Position numbers and translations under genes: made by a program. The notes below the pieces were generated by a model. The model was not told the origin of the DNA. It did no database searches and was given only the letters and a program-made list of their open reading frames with translations. 64,000 nucleotides of DNA from Hypomesus transpacificus (Eukaryota > Chordata > Actinopteri > Osmeriformes > Osmeridae): NCBI RefSeq assembly GCF_021917145.1, contig NC_061077.1:12606125-12670124 (forward strand), given 5' to 3'. Shown here in pieces: positions 1 through 13,071 of the stretch; position 1 is the first letter of the stretch; each line of letters starts with the position of its first letter.

Positions 1-2362
1 ATGGCTATATTTGAATCTCCTATCAATACGCATGCAAAAAGCCCCTTGGCATTTCAGGAAGTGCACAAGGATGAGTAAGAAAGAGGATGAGCTGATGGAG
101 GGAGAGAGAGGGAGAGACACAGAGAGGGAGAGACAGAGAGAGGGAGGGAAAGACAGAGAGAGGGAGGGAGAGAGAGAGAGAGACAAAGAGAGACAGAGAG
201 AGGGAGGGAGAGAGAGAGAGAGACAAAGAGAGACAGAGAGAGGGAGAGCCAAAACAGAGGCTGATAGTCGGATGTGAAGCATCATACACAAGATGGCTGC
301 CACTTTAGATTAAATGATGTGACTTCAGGATGAGACAAATGATGCTGTCATTCATCAGGCTTTGTATTGTGACAACCACTCACTAATTATCCACCCCTTC
401 TCAGCTCTTGCACGCACGCACTCTTTCTCATGTAGGAAAGTTGCCCGAGGATTTCCTTTTGACGAATAATTAGAGTGAACAGACGTCAACTTGGAAAACT
501 TGGAGACGTCATAAAGCCAAACTGATCAGCCTACTTGGGAAACTAAACCGCTTTTGTGCTGAGAGCAGCTCATAGAATGGCCGATGACATTTCCCGTTCG
601 GAGGGATATGGATGGACAAATGTCATTCATGATAACCAACCTCATCCAAGGTCATTTGGTGGTCATTAGTCTTATCAGTCTACCATTCCCACATCACACT
701 TATCTCTCCCACATCATACTTAGCCCTCTGTCATCCTCCAACCCAGACACGCAGTCTGCGCTTCAGGAAGTGGAACTGCCATGCATCCAGGCCAGTCTGC
801 ACGAGACCGCTGACAGGCTCGCGGTGAGATTCGACTGAAAGAAGGCCTGCAATTTGAAGGTGCGCCAGTCATTTACGACGCAGCGTCACACGAAGGACTC
901 GGTGCCATCTGTGTTTACCAGGACCGTGTGCGATACGAAGGTAATCAGATCAGCCGAGCACAGCCCGCTTGTTATGGATGGCAGTTGTCACTTAGCGGCT
1001 ACGAGTTGAGCCCAGGGTCATCCATCTTGTGCTGCGACGTGACGTGTGGGCGTCTTATCTGTCCCCACTTTGTCTGCAGAGGCAGGGGAGATGCAGGATA
1101 CAGCACCCAATCAGCAGGATGTTGTCATATCCTGGATAATGGCCCTCAGAGAAGCCAAGGCACTGTGCAGAAAAGACGTGGTCCTGATGCCCACACAAAC
1201 AAGCCAACACCATTTGTAGAGTATCTGGATGCTCCAATATAGGTAACTCCTTAACTATGCGCTTCAATGTGATTATTACTGCTGTAATGTCGGAATGTAG
1301 ATCCGATCACAATTCCTCAAGTTGACCAGCACATGTGTAAGTACATTGGAAGGTTGAGCATATTTAGTCGGAAAGAATTACACCATTTGAGATTGACAGC
1401 ATCACGGCGGCAACAGTTTTGTAAACTTCCACTGACCACTCATCTCACTATCCACATAAATGATACCGGGGTGGTGGAGAATATCATGTCTCAATTAGAC
1501 ATTCGACTCTTGGTACATTTTCGGACTCTCAGAACATAAAATCAAAACACGAATGCAATGATAGTGTGTCGGAATGAAATACAACTCAGACCAATTGTTA
1601 CACTCTCTGAAAATGTTCTGATAATGTTCCTATTTGGATGTGTTCTGTACCAACTCTGATGATCTTGGTAACGACAGACGTGTTAAGGGTCCCTGCATTT
1701 TTCTTAGTCATTAACATCACACAAACCATAAATTGACTCGCTAACAGCATTTTCTCCTTTTTGACCCCCTTGTTTGTTGGCTGTTCCCACCAAAAACATA
1801 TGAACTCATCTCTGTTGGATTTCCTATTCAGGAACAGGAAATTACAACAAGCATGCGAGCACTGACACAAGCCCACCAGTCCGTTTGGTTCACAATTATA
1901 TAAAGGGGTATTTCACATTTTCTATTGCACCACAAAACATACTGCTTTGACCCTATCTTCATGCAAAGTCTTGAAGTGGCTTTGTGTGAAACCACCAGGC
2001 GATGTGGATGTTTTTCTTCTCACGACCCGTCAGATGTCGTTATCGATTGGCCCTTCATTCAGCGAAAGCAATAACCACCGAGTAGAGATCCAAGCAAATA
2101 GATCCAGTGTTTGGAAGTGTAAGAATCATGTGTTTTATTGACTTTTCTCCGGGGGAATAATTGATCAAAGCAGGGACATGTTAAGGAATAATCATGTGAG
2201 AAGAGCTCTGATTGTCTATCAAATGACCTTTCTGCCAAAGTCACTAATGCCCCAAGGCTGACTAAATCTATGGCATCCATGATGACTCTCATGACTAAAG
2301 AATGTATTGTTAGTTATCTTACTGGTGATTTATGCTGTGACCAACAGCACAGGGAAATGTCA
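1..2362. other. Gene-free stretch
   Basis: No coding exon with recognisable protein similarity or good splice context was found on either strand. The only structured part is a purine-rich GA repeat near the start. Open frames here are short, and none resembles a known family. Confidence 0.5.
97..250. repeat. GA-rich simple repeat
   Basis: The stretch is built almost wholly of GAGA, GGGA and GACA steps, with a longer approximate period in which an AGAGACAGAGAGAGGGAG-like unit recurs. The open frames across both strands are composition artefacts. Confidence 0.9.
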
Positions 2363-3330
2363 GAAAGAATTCAGACACCTTCACTGGGTCCACATTTTGC
2401 TGCGTTATATCATTTAAAAGAGGCATAGATTTAGAGACAAGAGCTAAAGGTGTCATCAGCTATGAATCAGGAAACATTCTTCCTACAGCTGGACATCCAG
2501 CCAAAACCAAGAAACCAGGCCTTGGTGAGGAATGTGAACTTGGTGAGGTACTCTGGCCACTGCGACAGAGCATCAGAGTACCACTGCAGAGATGGAAGAA
2601 CCTTCCGGAATGACAACTCTGTCTACAGGACACCATAAATCAGGCTTTCATGTTGAAGTGGCTGGATATGAGACGCTTCTGAGTAAAAGGCATGTGACAC
2701 TTGGCACTGACAGAATATAGAAAAGGATTCTCTGATCTGATGAGACAAAAATTGAACACAACAGCCTGAATGCCAAGTGTAACGGTGATTGTGGCAACAT
2801 GAAGCTTTGGAGTTTCTCAGCAGCAGGGAGGGCAAGACGGGTCAGGATTGAGGAAATGATGAAGGGAGGGAAGTATAGAGAGATGCCTGGAGAAAGCTCA
2901 CTTCAGAGCGCACATAAGCTCATGCTGGGGCGAATGTTTACATTTCTGCAAATCAACAACCACGAGCACATAGCCAAGGCCTCTGAATGTCCTTGAGTGG
3001 CCAAGCCAGAGCCAGGACTGGAACCCCATAGAAACTCTGTGAAGAGACCCAATGTTGATATGTGCTTTGAATCCATTCTGACGGAGTTTGAAATGATTTG
3101 CAAGGCACAATAAAAAGAGCTGTCCTAATTCAGGTTTCCACAGCTGGTAGATACATACCTGTAGCAACATACATACCTGTATATACCAGGGGACTGGACT
3201 GGAATTTGCTGTTTGAAGGGTCTGAATACTAAATTAATGTGAATGGCCATTTGAAGAACATTCTAAAAACACATTTTCGATTCATTATCACATGTTATTG
3301 CGTGTCGATTGCAAAAAGTGTCTGTAACAT
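2363..3330 (+). mobile_element. Decayed Tc1/mariner-like transposon
   Basis: The plus strand retains broken pieces of a Tc1-like transposase, interrupted by many frameshifts and stops. Near 2985-3020 the sequence reads like the catalytic-region motif LNVLEWPSQS followed by a degraded DLNPIE (here DWNPIE). Earlier pieces match the usual layout: a VEWPD-like region around 2640-2700, and a W/FSAAGRARRVRIE-like block around 2800-2860. The outer ends carry the related phrases 'attcagacaccttcac' (about 2371) and 'gggtctgaatact' (about 3218), as expected for inverted termini of this class. No intact open frame remains, so it is a fossil. Family assignment is from remembered Tc1-like structure, not from a search. 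Confidence 0.75.
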
Positions 3331-3820
3331 AGGAATATGTGAAATAGTTAAGGCCCGTGATGATTTTCTGAAGACGATGTACATGAGATTGACTGATAAA
3401 GTTGGACAATTCTTTTTCTTTGAACCGTCTGTGAAACAACACTTGCAGCCTATGTTAAGAGAACCAGGAGTGAGCACGTTTACCAAACAATGATGTCTGA
3501 CAATGCCCTCAAACCAACAGTTTAATAACCTGTCAAATATCCAGCACAGCAGACATTAGCTAAAATAATGAGCATTGTAATAGGATAAATGACTTAATCA
3601 AGTCACCAAGAATTGGCCTGGGAGTTTGCTGTGGACAAGGCTGTCGTGATTGACAAGGACAAGGTAAAGGAGCAATTGAGCTTGAGCATGAGGGAATCTT
3701 TCCTTTTGTTCTGTCTGGAGTGTTCTTGGTTCTTAGAGTGTGGGGAGCACAGTAGTTGTGGCTACAGACAATGACACGTTTTCTGGATACACCACAGACA
3801 GAGCTCTCTTTCTCTCTTTA

Positions 3821-3822
<2 letters not shown>

Positions 3823-3917
<95 letters not shown>
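3823..3917. repeat. (AC)n microsatellite
   Basis: Uninterrupted AC dinucleotide run of about 95 bp. It produces long His-Thr and Cys-Val open frames on the two strands, which are artefacts. Confidence 0.98.
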
Positions 3918-5380
3918 AAAGCCCCGTGACAACCACACTGACCCGGCTACAACCAATCCAATGCAATCAGCGACCAAATAATATGATCGCAAAGTGTTTA
4001 GTGCTTTCCAATCTATATCTTCACCCCGTTATGCCAGGATTTGAACTGGAACATTTCTGATGAGCGGGATGGAATGCAATAAGCTGGGAAGAGGGTCGGA
4101 GCTAGGGCCACAACAAGCCACACACGAGTCGTTCATGGCACTTCCATGGTAATATCCCCAGCATTCACTCTCCCAGCGATAATGAGCCGAAGAGCCTGTC
4201 GGAGTCCTGACACAAACCTGGCGCCCCCCCCCCGAACCTTCCATATCCAACCTGTCACAGCGCATTTGCCACAGAACATCAATTAGGCAGAGACACAGCC
4301 CTCCGCTCTTGAGGAGGCACCCCTTTCAGGTGCGTGACTTGGTCTGCCGTTACAGCATCAGGGCTGGGCTCAAGGGCCTCTGCTGGGGACCAGGAGGCTT
4401 TGATTGGTCAGTATCGTGTCTTCGAATGGCGTGATTGACTTGGCACAGAGGACGCAAGCAAATGAGCAGGAATGGCAGGAGTCCTGCAGGTGAATAAGTG
4501 GCGGGCCTGAGAGAGATGGACACCTGACTGATAACTTGAAGGACTTGCGTCAGGTATGAGAGGCTCACGAACACAATCGCTCATTCGCACGTGCACACTG
4601 AGCAAACACACACACACAGGGAGAGACACAGACAGACACACACACACAGACACACACACACACACATACACAGACACACACACAGTTTCATCCCTTTCCT
4701 TTCCTTCGGGTAGAGATGAGAACCCATTAGTGATGTGTTTACGATGAAGTTCAAGAGTACTCTTCACACACATTAAACCAGGTGGTAGCATGTTCCTCAA
4801 AATTTACAGTCACTATATTTTTCAAAAGCAGTGCTGCTGTTTACCACACCAAGTACACTGTTGCGTGTCCTTATTTGAGATCCCTCACCAAACTCAGACC
4901 ATCTTGGGTGAGATTGGAACGATCCCACTGCCTAGTTCTACCAATGTCGTGTTCAGTTGGAGTAGGGCACTCATGAAAAGATTGAATGAAAAGTGAGGTT
5001 CTCCAGGTTTTCTGTGCAGCCATTCTCTGCATTTCACATGACAAGATAAAAACTGGAACATGTGAAGACTACTAGGTTGAGAGGAGAAGACACAGTGGGG
5101 GGTGAAAAGCCAGTAATAGACTAGCTTCTAACCTAAGAAATAATCATCGTGCAGTCTTATTCCTCTTTTTTTTCTTTTTTTTGTGGAAAGAAAATAGTCT
5201 AGAAAGGATAACTCTTGGGAGATTCATAAAATCAAGTAGGTATGAAACTAAAAGATCTAATGTGACATTTTGTAGAAGATGCCCTTCCACAGAATTGGAT
5301 GGAAATGTAGACACCAGTCTGTTCAGTATTTATGGATTTTGGAATACAGGGCCTTGAGATGGTCATATACTCTATAGTTA

Positions 5381-5575
5381 GGGAGTCAGATGGCTGAGCG
5401 GTGAGGGAGTCGGGCTAGTAATCAGAAGGTTGCCGGATCGATTTCCCGCCGTGCCAAATGAAGTTGTGTCCTTGGGCGAGGCACTTCACCCTACTTGCCT
5501 CGGGGGGAATGTCCCTGTACTTACTGCAAGTCGCTCTGGATAAGAGCGTCTGCTAAATGACTAAATGTAAATGTA
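5381..5575 (+). mobile_element. tRNA-derived SINE, copy 1
   Basis: The 5' part resembles a tRNA of the Leu/Ser type: an A-box-like TGGCTGAGCGGTGAG, then a B-box-like GGATCGATTTC about 50 bp later. The body continues with a conserved tRNA-unrelated region and ends in a tail with GCTCTGGATAAGAGCG, GTCTGCTAAATGACT and AAATGT repeats, a tail common among fish SINEs and their partner LINEs. A second copy with the same layout lies at 27326-27520. A perfect target-site duplication is not obvious; a short TAGTT occurs on both sides. Confidence 0.85.
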
Positions 5576-8500
5576 GTTCCATTGGAAGATCAGTAACCCA
5601 CTAAACAAGAAGAAGTGTCAAATGAACATTTATGTTCCATCCGTCCCACGAAACACGTCAAAAACACAGCATAGCAGCGCATCCCAATATAAGATCACTT
5701 GTGGATGCGTGGCATGGGTACGTCAGACTGGTGTCACGGCCTTTCTGCGACAATTCCAATCTCGGCTCCACTAAAGTGCATTTGGAAAAGTAAGCCTACA
5801 TTTTACTGGCATTATATTTCATTCTGCAGTGAATGAATACAAAGCTCCCTCCAAACGGTGAGCATGATGAGACTCGATGTATCTAGACAATGTAGCTCTG
5901 CAGTATTTGCTCATACTGTGTTGCTGGAAGATGGTCAGGACCAATTTCCACAGCTAATAAGACAACTCGAAACATGATTGCACAGTTTGTGGTGACAATT
6001 CCAATGACTGGATGTTAATGTTCCAACACAAGGATGAGACATTGACCACACTGGTGGTGACAAAAGTAAGCTACGTCCTCCACACAATCTCACACTTTCC
6101 ACACTAGCGGGTGACAAGCAGAAAATGATGGATACCGGGAGAAGCACCATAACTGTCCATCAGTTGAAAGGAAAGAACACATAAAAAGCTTTGGAGTGCC
6201 TCATTCCCTCTCTTACAGAGCATTTTTTTAGAACAAAAAGAAGAAAAGAGAAGATTCAATCGAAGAGTTGTTGTGTAGAATGAGTAGAATGCACAACACA
6301 GCCTATCTGGGACTCATCAAAGGCAGTAGAATGGATGACACGCTCTCGTTGGAACCTAAGCCGTAATGCGGCCGTGTTAGGGTGCAAATGGGCTTTCAGA
6401 GCGCTCTGATTGACACTTCTGGCAGTCTTACAAGAGTAGAGCATTCAAATTAACATTTAGATGAAAGTGACATCTCCCCAACACGCAAGTGAGAGTTCAG
6501 GCGAGGGGGGAACCGCCCACGGCCCGACGTCCTCTCCAACGTCCGCCCCCGGAGTCTTGACGTCCGATGAAAACCCACCAATTGATTAGAGGTCATTAAT
6601 TCAATTACTGACAGGTGTGTCGCAGGTTTGGCGTGGTGGGAACGCCTGCTCTTCCCGTCGCTGCGTGTATTTCTGTCCGGAAAGTGTCGCCGTGGGCTAC
6701 GGGAGCAGCAGGGCAGCCTGGGAGTATGTAAGTGGTGGTGTAGGCCTGGTGTGAGCCCACACAAACAGCCTGACACGTCTCAGCGCATGAGTGCAGGCTC
6801 ACTAACACCCCTCCCCCCTCTCTCTAGCACCCCCCCCCACCCCCACCCCTTCCATCAGATGACAATCAAGCCTCAGATTGATGTCCTCTTCTGGCTCCCA
6901 TATTTTGACATGGCAGTCTTTGCCTACTCACAAGCTCTCCTTACTCATTTCCCCCCGTCATCCGAGTCTGTTTCTCTCTCTGGGTTTCTCAGAATTGAGT
7001 CACAACAGACCCAGTGACTCAATTCATCATTTTGAGATCTCACTTTTTTTGTTTTGTTCCTAAAAGCCTCCATAGACGGATGAGAGGAACAACATTAAGA
7101 AGGACAGGGATGTACTAAAAGAGAGCAAGTCCCATCCTGCATGTTGTTTCCCTCATCCAAACAAAGGTACGGGCCTTCTATGGGGATGTGTTGCATCCTC
7201 ACATGGACATGTGATGGTGTCTTGTTGGTGATGTAACTTCTACTTTGCCCATATTTGGACGTGTGACTTCTTCCTATTGGTGTCTTATTGAGGATGGAAC
7301 TTTTACAAACTGAAATTGCGAGGTGCTTTTACACACCCGACGTCTCCTTCTCCTATGTGATTCGTTGTATGGAGTGAAAAGGCCCAGCTCCTCTTCCTGT
7401 ATCTCAAGTCTGCCACTTCAAGGTTACATGTCTATTCAGACTATCCAAGTGGGAAAAAACAATGACTACGTTTTGTGGTGAACTGAGTGCAAACACCATT
7501 GGTGGCTGAACTTACTCCGAGGTGTCCATTATTCCGGAATGCACGATTAATCTTGCACCCATCTAGGGCAGGGCAGAGGAGATCACTCAACTCTATGGGC
7601 TTGATACCGCAGTGTGGGGACCATTGACAGATGGAAGGGATGAGAGGGTAAAGTGTTTCCTTAAGATGCCTGATCTTGTGAGCTTCACATGCTTCCTGGT
7701 ACGATGCCCTTTTCTATATATTGCACCAGACCATTTCCTCTACCCTTCGATCCTTTCCTACTTGTCTCCAGCAAGAAATGCTAATTAGAAATAGACTTGC
7801 ATCCTCCATCTACACCAACAAAGATTTACTGGGAAAACAGTAAGATTTGCTAAAGCCAAAGACTACCAAAGACAATTTATGACAACAACAAAAAAACGGA
7901 TGGGCATTCAAATGAATGAAGAGATGGTGGCATCTGGAAATAGACCCCATTACATCATCTCTGTGTGTGCTGTCCTTTGTGTTACCCACAATGCCTTTCA
8001 GCCTCCCGCTGGGACTGAGCCAACCATGACCAGCCTGCTGAGCTGTCCAGGGCCATCGCGTCATGTCAAATGTCACCTCTCAATCACTGAAGGACCCAGT
8101 TGATCATGACCAGGGGGAACCGTAGGATGTGTTCCAACACACGCAGGAGGTGCAAGGTGTTCCGTCATCCAGAAACAAACCTCTCATCTCAAGTCCCCCG
8201 AATGTTCCATTTCTCCAGTTTTTACAGCTGTCAAACTGTGAAACTAAGACTTCAGGCAAAGAAAAATACATACAAATAAAAATGGAAGCAGTATGTTAGC
8301 ACATCAAAAGGAACGTTTCCCAAGAAAATATCCCCTCCCACTTGCAAAGCTTTCACTTCAAGCTCAGCGAGGTCACAGATGGTGATCTGGGTACCATGAA
8401 TGCCTCGCGGTGCTTTCTCATGGCCATTTTATCATCGAGAACAGGTCATGTCATCACGTCTTTAACATCTAAGGGGTTTTAAAATGAATGTCAGGGCCTT

Positions 8501-10179
8501 GCTTCCAGACCTCAACGAAAGAATCCTTCCACGCCATCTCGAGGTCCAATCAATTCACCTGAGTATCGGATAAAAATACTTGCAGCATGACGCAGCGATA
8601 CCCTCGCTAGGGCGCTGCCACTGGAAGCTTCCAGCAGGCTCCCAGACCCCCCCTCCTAGGATTCCCCAGCACGGTCCAGCAGTAGATAAACAGCCCCCAC
8701 CGCCCCCCCAGTGCTCACCACAAGGCTACAGAGCGGGGCGCTTTGATTAAAGGAGGGGGGAAAAAACAATCATCAATTATGGAAAAATGCAATTAATAAA
8801 TGATCTCCCTACCCATCCACTTCTGTCTGATCTGCACAGCTCAGACCCTCCCAAACTGACAACCAACCTCCACCCAACTGGATGAGCTCTACAGAATACA
8901 GGAAGTGACAAATATGGACGGGGAGGGTATTAATAAAACATAGCTGTGTTAACCTTTTGTCAAATGCAATTTGGATCCCTGCCTGGCTCCTGTTCCACGT
9001 ACAGTAAGTGTCTGTCCCCTCCCGTTCCTGTCACATCTTAGTCTCTGGAGGCCAAACTCCCCCTTCTCCCCTCTATGAACGTGTGATCTCCAACTCTACA
9101 TTGCTGAAATATTCATGTATAGTTTTCATTTTGAAATGAATCCTCCAACATCCCATTGAAGTGTAGTTGCCTGATAGTCAGAGAGTAGAATGATCTTTCT
9201 TTAGTGGGGTGTATGTATCGCTCTCATGCTGTTCCCGTGACAATAAGGCCAACATGAGTTCCAAAAAATATATATTTTCAGCAAATCATTTTTTACATGT
9301 TTACAAATACCATTGCTTAGCACCACCTGTAGACTTGTCATGCTTTCTATGACAAAATTCGAGTTTTAGTCTTTAAGGCTGTCATGGCTGTTTAAGTGGT
9401 AATCCATCAGAAATAAAGGCTGTTGCAAGTTAACTTTGAATGTGCACAAGAGCAGCTGCTCATGACTTTGATAACACACAGGTTGCTGGATTAGTGTGTC
9501 AGAATACCTTCAAATGTATCCCTTGTAGCTCATAACAGTTAGGGTTCCTTTCCTTTACGGTCCTTTCTGAATTTAGGGATGTCAATTAAAATGTTTATAA
9601 AAATAAAAAATAAAATCAAGACATGGAGATCCTTTGTAATAATATGAATGCTACAGCATACAGCATATCTGACAGAAATTAAACTAAATATTGTGTTTCC
9701 ACATCTCCACATTAGAAATTGATTTGATTGCTGCAGTGAGTTGTGTTTACGAAGTCAAATTGGTGCATTTTCTACCAAGTTTAGGATCAAGTCAGTGACC
9801 ATTATTATTATTATTATTATATTATTATCAAACTTTTGTCAACCAAAATGACAATTTTACTCGATACTTTGGTTTTGCACCAAGTTTTCACGTCAGTTTT
9901 CAGTCCATTTGGACTGCACAACCCCAGGAAATGTTTCTAAATATATTCCTTGTTGCAAAGAAACAGACCGTGGACTTTCTTTTTTTTATGAAGCATGACA
10001 GACGCCACAGGCATCAGCTTTTATAGCATTATTATCAATAGGATGGTGGCCACGGGAGTACGTGATATAAGATCCAACAACCCACCTACGCAGAGCCTGC
10101 TGATTGGAGCGACGCCGGTTACCAGGAATCATTTAATAATCAGAAGGGTGGACACCTCACACTGTCCGCGCGGATTTCA

Positions 10180-10269
10180 CAGCAGGATCTATACTGTCCG
10201 TTCATCCCTACTCACCAGTGTGCGCGCGGTATCCACAACCACCAACAGACTTGGCTACTCATAAACCAG
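10180..10269 (+). other. Possible non-coding first exon of tac3
   Basis: A GC-richer patch ends at 10269 in CCAG followed by GTAATT, a plausible splice donor. The first coding exon of tac3 has a plausible acceptor at 10801-10804 (CAACAG) just 14 bp before its start codon, so at least one upstream 5'UTR exon is expected. The transcription start was not identified. An open frame at 9995-10264 overlaps the patch but looks fortuitous. Confidence 0.3.
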
Positions 10270-10818
10270 GTAATTACATATTTTTGAAAAGGAATGTCAT
10301 CAAATGTTCTTTCTACATTTCTTTCCCAGCAGAATTAAGTTAAAATTGCAGGGACATTTGGAGACGCAGACAATAAAACATTTAAAATAATTTGGAAGCC
10401 TACAAAGTCTTTAGAATTATATAGAATGTATTTAGAACCTATTGGACATATACCTATTCTTAAAGTGAGTGATTTCTTGTGTATTCAGTAAATCAATGGT
10501 TTTCAAATTCAAGACAAATCATTTTGACCGTGCACCATTACGCATGAACAGCAAATAGATTCTGAGGCAACAGGTGCAGCAGCAGATTACTTAATAATTA
10601 GGCTACTTACTGTGGTTGTCTAATGAAAAGTATTACATTGTCTTGTTGCAAGTAAATATTATATTTAGCCTACTAGCAAACATGTTGCTTGTTGCTTGAT
10701 CAATCATTCTCTGTGTCCAAGTACCCGTGTCGGCTTCTTTAAATATTCAACAAAACAAATATACGATTGTCCATCTCTATATTAATGTCGAGGAATTTCA
10801 ACAGGTGGTCCAAAGAAG

Positions 10819-12126
10819 ATGAGAAGAGGATTATTATTGGTGGCACTGTTCCTCGTCATGAAACTCCGATTGTGCCAGTCCGGAAGCGAGGAGCCATGGT
10901 CGCGCAGGTCATCGTCAGGTGTAGGTTCTCAGCCTTAGCCGTAATAATTCACTATAGTATTCAATGCACTATAGTATTAATTGTTGCTGTACGCACCCAA
11001 AAAATATTTCAACACTTAACTTCAAACACTGCCTCATCACTTTCCGTCATTATAGGAAATTCCAGGTTTGGGTGAGCTGAAGCGCAATCTTCTGAAGAGA
11101 TACAGCGACGTGGACTATGACAGTTTTGTGGGTCTGATGGGTAGACGAAATGCGGGTAAAGTTAGCAATTTGTCCTTATTCAATCGTTGAATAGTCATGA
11201 TTGATAACTATATTGTCACCGTAACGATTGTTTCAATAACTCGCTTTCGATGGCATCACATTTACATTAGGCATGATTAAGCCTCATCATTTCATTTCAG
11301 TTGTTTACATATCTGTTTTCACAAAAAACTTGCGGAAAGTCAATAATAGTATAACCCAATTCTGTTATAAGAATCAGCATATATAAGATAAAACTAATTT
11401 TGATGCTATGAATATTGCAATGCATTTATATAACCTTAATTTCTTATTTCAGATACAAATGGTGTACAATCCCAACAAAAAAGTAAGTGCTCTCGAATCA
11501 CACTTATTATCGAATCTATAATAGCATGCAACAATAAAAAGACTGTGTTACTAGTGTTAAAATAGTCTGTGAGCTCAATTAAAATAACCCAAGGTGTTTA
11601 ATTGCAGGAGAAATGCATGACATCTTTGTTGGACTCATGGGACGGAGGAATTCAGAGCCTGGTGAGTTTATGGGCGTACTCGTGTTAAAATGTTTTTTTT
11701 TACACCAATACGCCACAGTGATGATGTATGTGTGTACTTCATCTCTCTGTCGCTCCAACAGGTAACGCTGGTCCCTGGGGGAAAGAGAACCCAGAGACAA
11801 AAGGCATATTTTACAACAAGTGCAGACTTAGGTGAGCACCCCGTCATTTTACCCTCCTACAATATGACGTTTACATCCATACCATTTTGTATGAGCAAAT
11901 GTACTTAGGACATTATCACAAAAGCTCATTCTGGTAAAGAAGTATAGGTAATCTGTTATGATGGTAATTGAATAGTTTTTTACATACTACATTTTACATT
12001 AGTTAATTACAACCATCTTTATCTAACTCTTTTAACTAGAATGTTACACATCGTGAAAAGAACGTTTTAATGTGTATAATTGTTCAAATGTTCTTGTTTT
12101 GCTGCAGGTTTCGTCGCGGTTTGTAG
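10819..12126 (+). CDS. tac3: Tachykinin-3 precursor (neurokinin B and a second tachykinin)
   Basis: Secreted neuropeptide precursor of 120 residues; mature tachykinins act on NK-type G-protein-coupled receptors, and in vertebrates neurokinin B stimulates the reproductive axis. Coding exons: 10819-10918, 11066-11155, 11453-11482, 11608-11661, 11762-11831, 12108-12126, all GT-AG and in frame. Residues 1-20 or so form a signal peptide (MRRGLLLVALFLVMKL). Two peptides end in the tachykinin signature FVGLM followed by an amidation and cleavage site GRR: YSDVDYDSFVGLM at residues 46-58, preceded by KR, and EMHDIFVGLM at 75-84, whose preceding KR is assembled across an intron. The latter is the fish neurokinin B form; the former corresponds to the fish neurokinin F-type peptide. 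The start ATG is chosen because it opens directly on the signal peptide. Fish have two tac3 paralogues; tac3a is likelier but not proven. Confidence 0.93.
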
Positions 12127-12352
12127 ACGTTCTTCACACTACAGATGATGAAACTACATTTTCATTATTTATTTTAACCTTTTACAAAATTGAATTAACT
12201 AAACTCAGAGACATGCACAAGTTAATTAAAGCACCTAGGCTTTACAGCATAAAGTTTGAAGTTTGTACAAGACGTTTTATCTGATAAAAGAAAAACTATT
12301 TCTTTACCCTAGTGTTCCTTTCCTCCAAGATAACGTAAACCACATTTTTGTA

Positions 12353-12358
12353 AATAAA
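12353..12358 (+). promoter_or_regulatory. Polyadenylation signal of tac3
   Basis: Canonical AATAAA about 225 bp after the tac3 stop codon in AT-rich sequence, a fitting distance for the 3' end of the transcript. Confidence 0.6.
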
Positions 12359-12583
12359 ATGGAAATCAACAATTCTGTTTATTACTTATGATGTGAATCA
12401 GTTTTGGGTGTATTTCTTAATTCTTACGTCCATGTAAAATGTTTATGGTTCTGTGAGTTATTCAGCTTTGTTTGTCTTAGGAGGGTGCCATCTTGAGATT
12501 GAATGGAAACAAGTTACGCCCCTCAACATTTTAGATGCATACACCTTAAATGAATGCAGACATTTCTACATCAACAGTTTGAA

Positions 12584-12589
12584 TTTATT
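12584..12589 (-). promoter_or_regulatory. Possible polyadenylation signal of c1galt1
   Basis: AATAAA on the minus strand (TTTATT on plus) about 480 bp beyond the c1galt1 stop. The convergent tac3 signal lies about 230 bp further on, so the two transcripts would end close together without overlapping. Confidence 0.4.
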
Positions 12590-13071
12590 CAAATATAATT
12601 TTACAATCATTGCAAAAGCTTTTGTACACCATACAAATTAAGTAAATAATACTGTGTGTGCCGACCAATTTTTCCACGCAAAAAGGCGGTAACTGCTTGA
12701 TGACATAATGGAATCAATATTAATTTATCTTTTTTAGCAAGTAACCGTTCAAGATAGCTGACATAGGGTACGCTCCTACTCAGGGATGACTCAGTATCTA
12801 CAAAGCCCCCAGAACAAATGTTTATGGCATTATCAAATACAGTAACAAGCACGAACGCTGCAACTTCAGTGATTAAAGGTAATTTCAGGTAAGGGTCAAT
12901 GATAATAAAAATTAACCTATCACAACTGATAACGATTGCAATACAAAACTCTACACAATGCCTTCAAATGAAATTCAAGTGCAATAGTCAAATTTCACCC
13001 CAAAATGTACACAACAGCAAAAAAGAAAAAAAAGAAGATAAATGGTACTGTAACCGTTTAAAATCACTGTT

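Larger units (their letters stand above)
3331..9994. other. Gene-poor intergenic stretch
   Basis: Apart from an (AC)n run, a CA/GACA-rich patch at about 4603-4684 and one SINE, I see no supported gene. The open frames at 6450-6776, 6628-7017 and 7879-8103 have no recognisable domain or splice partner. An AT-rich, low-repeat block at about 8740-8810 could be regulatory, but nothing proves it. Confidence 0.45.

Noticed and set aside
3740-4060. Open frame with a long His-Thr run
   Set aside because: It is the translation of the (AC)n microsatellite with no homology outside it.
9995-10264. 89-residue open frame just upstream of tac3
   Set aside because: No signal peptide or family match, and the real tac3 start with a signal peptide is at 10819; at most part of it is 5'UTR exon.
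10767-11075. 102-residue open frame overlapping tac3 exon 1
   Set aside because: Out-of-frame shadow; the signal-peptide frame starting at 10819 is the coding one.
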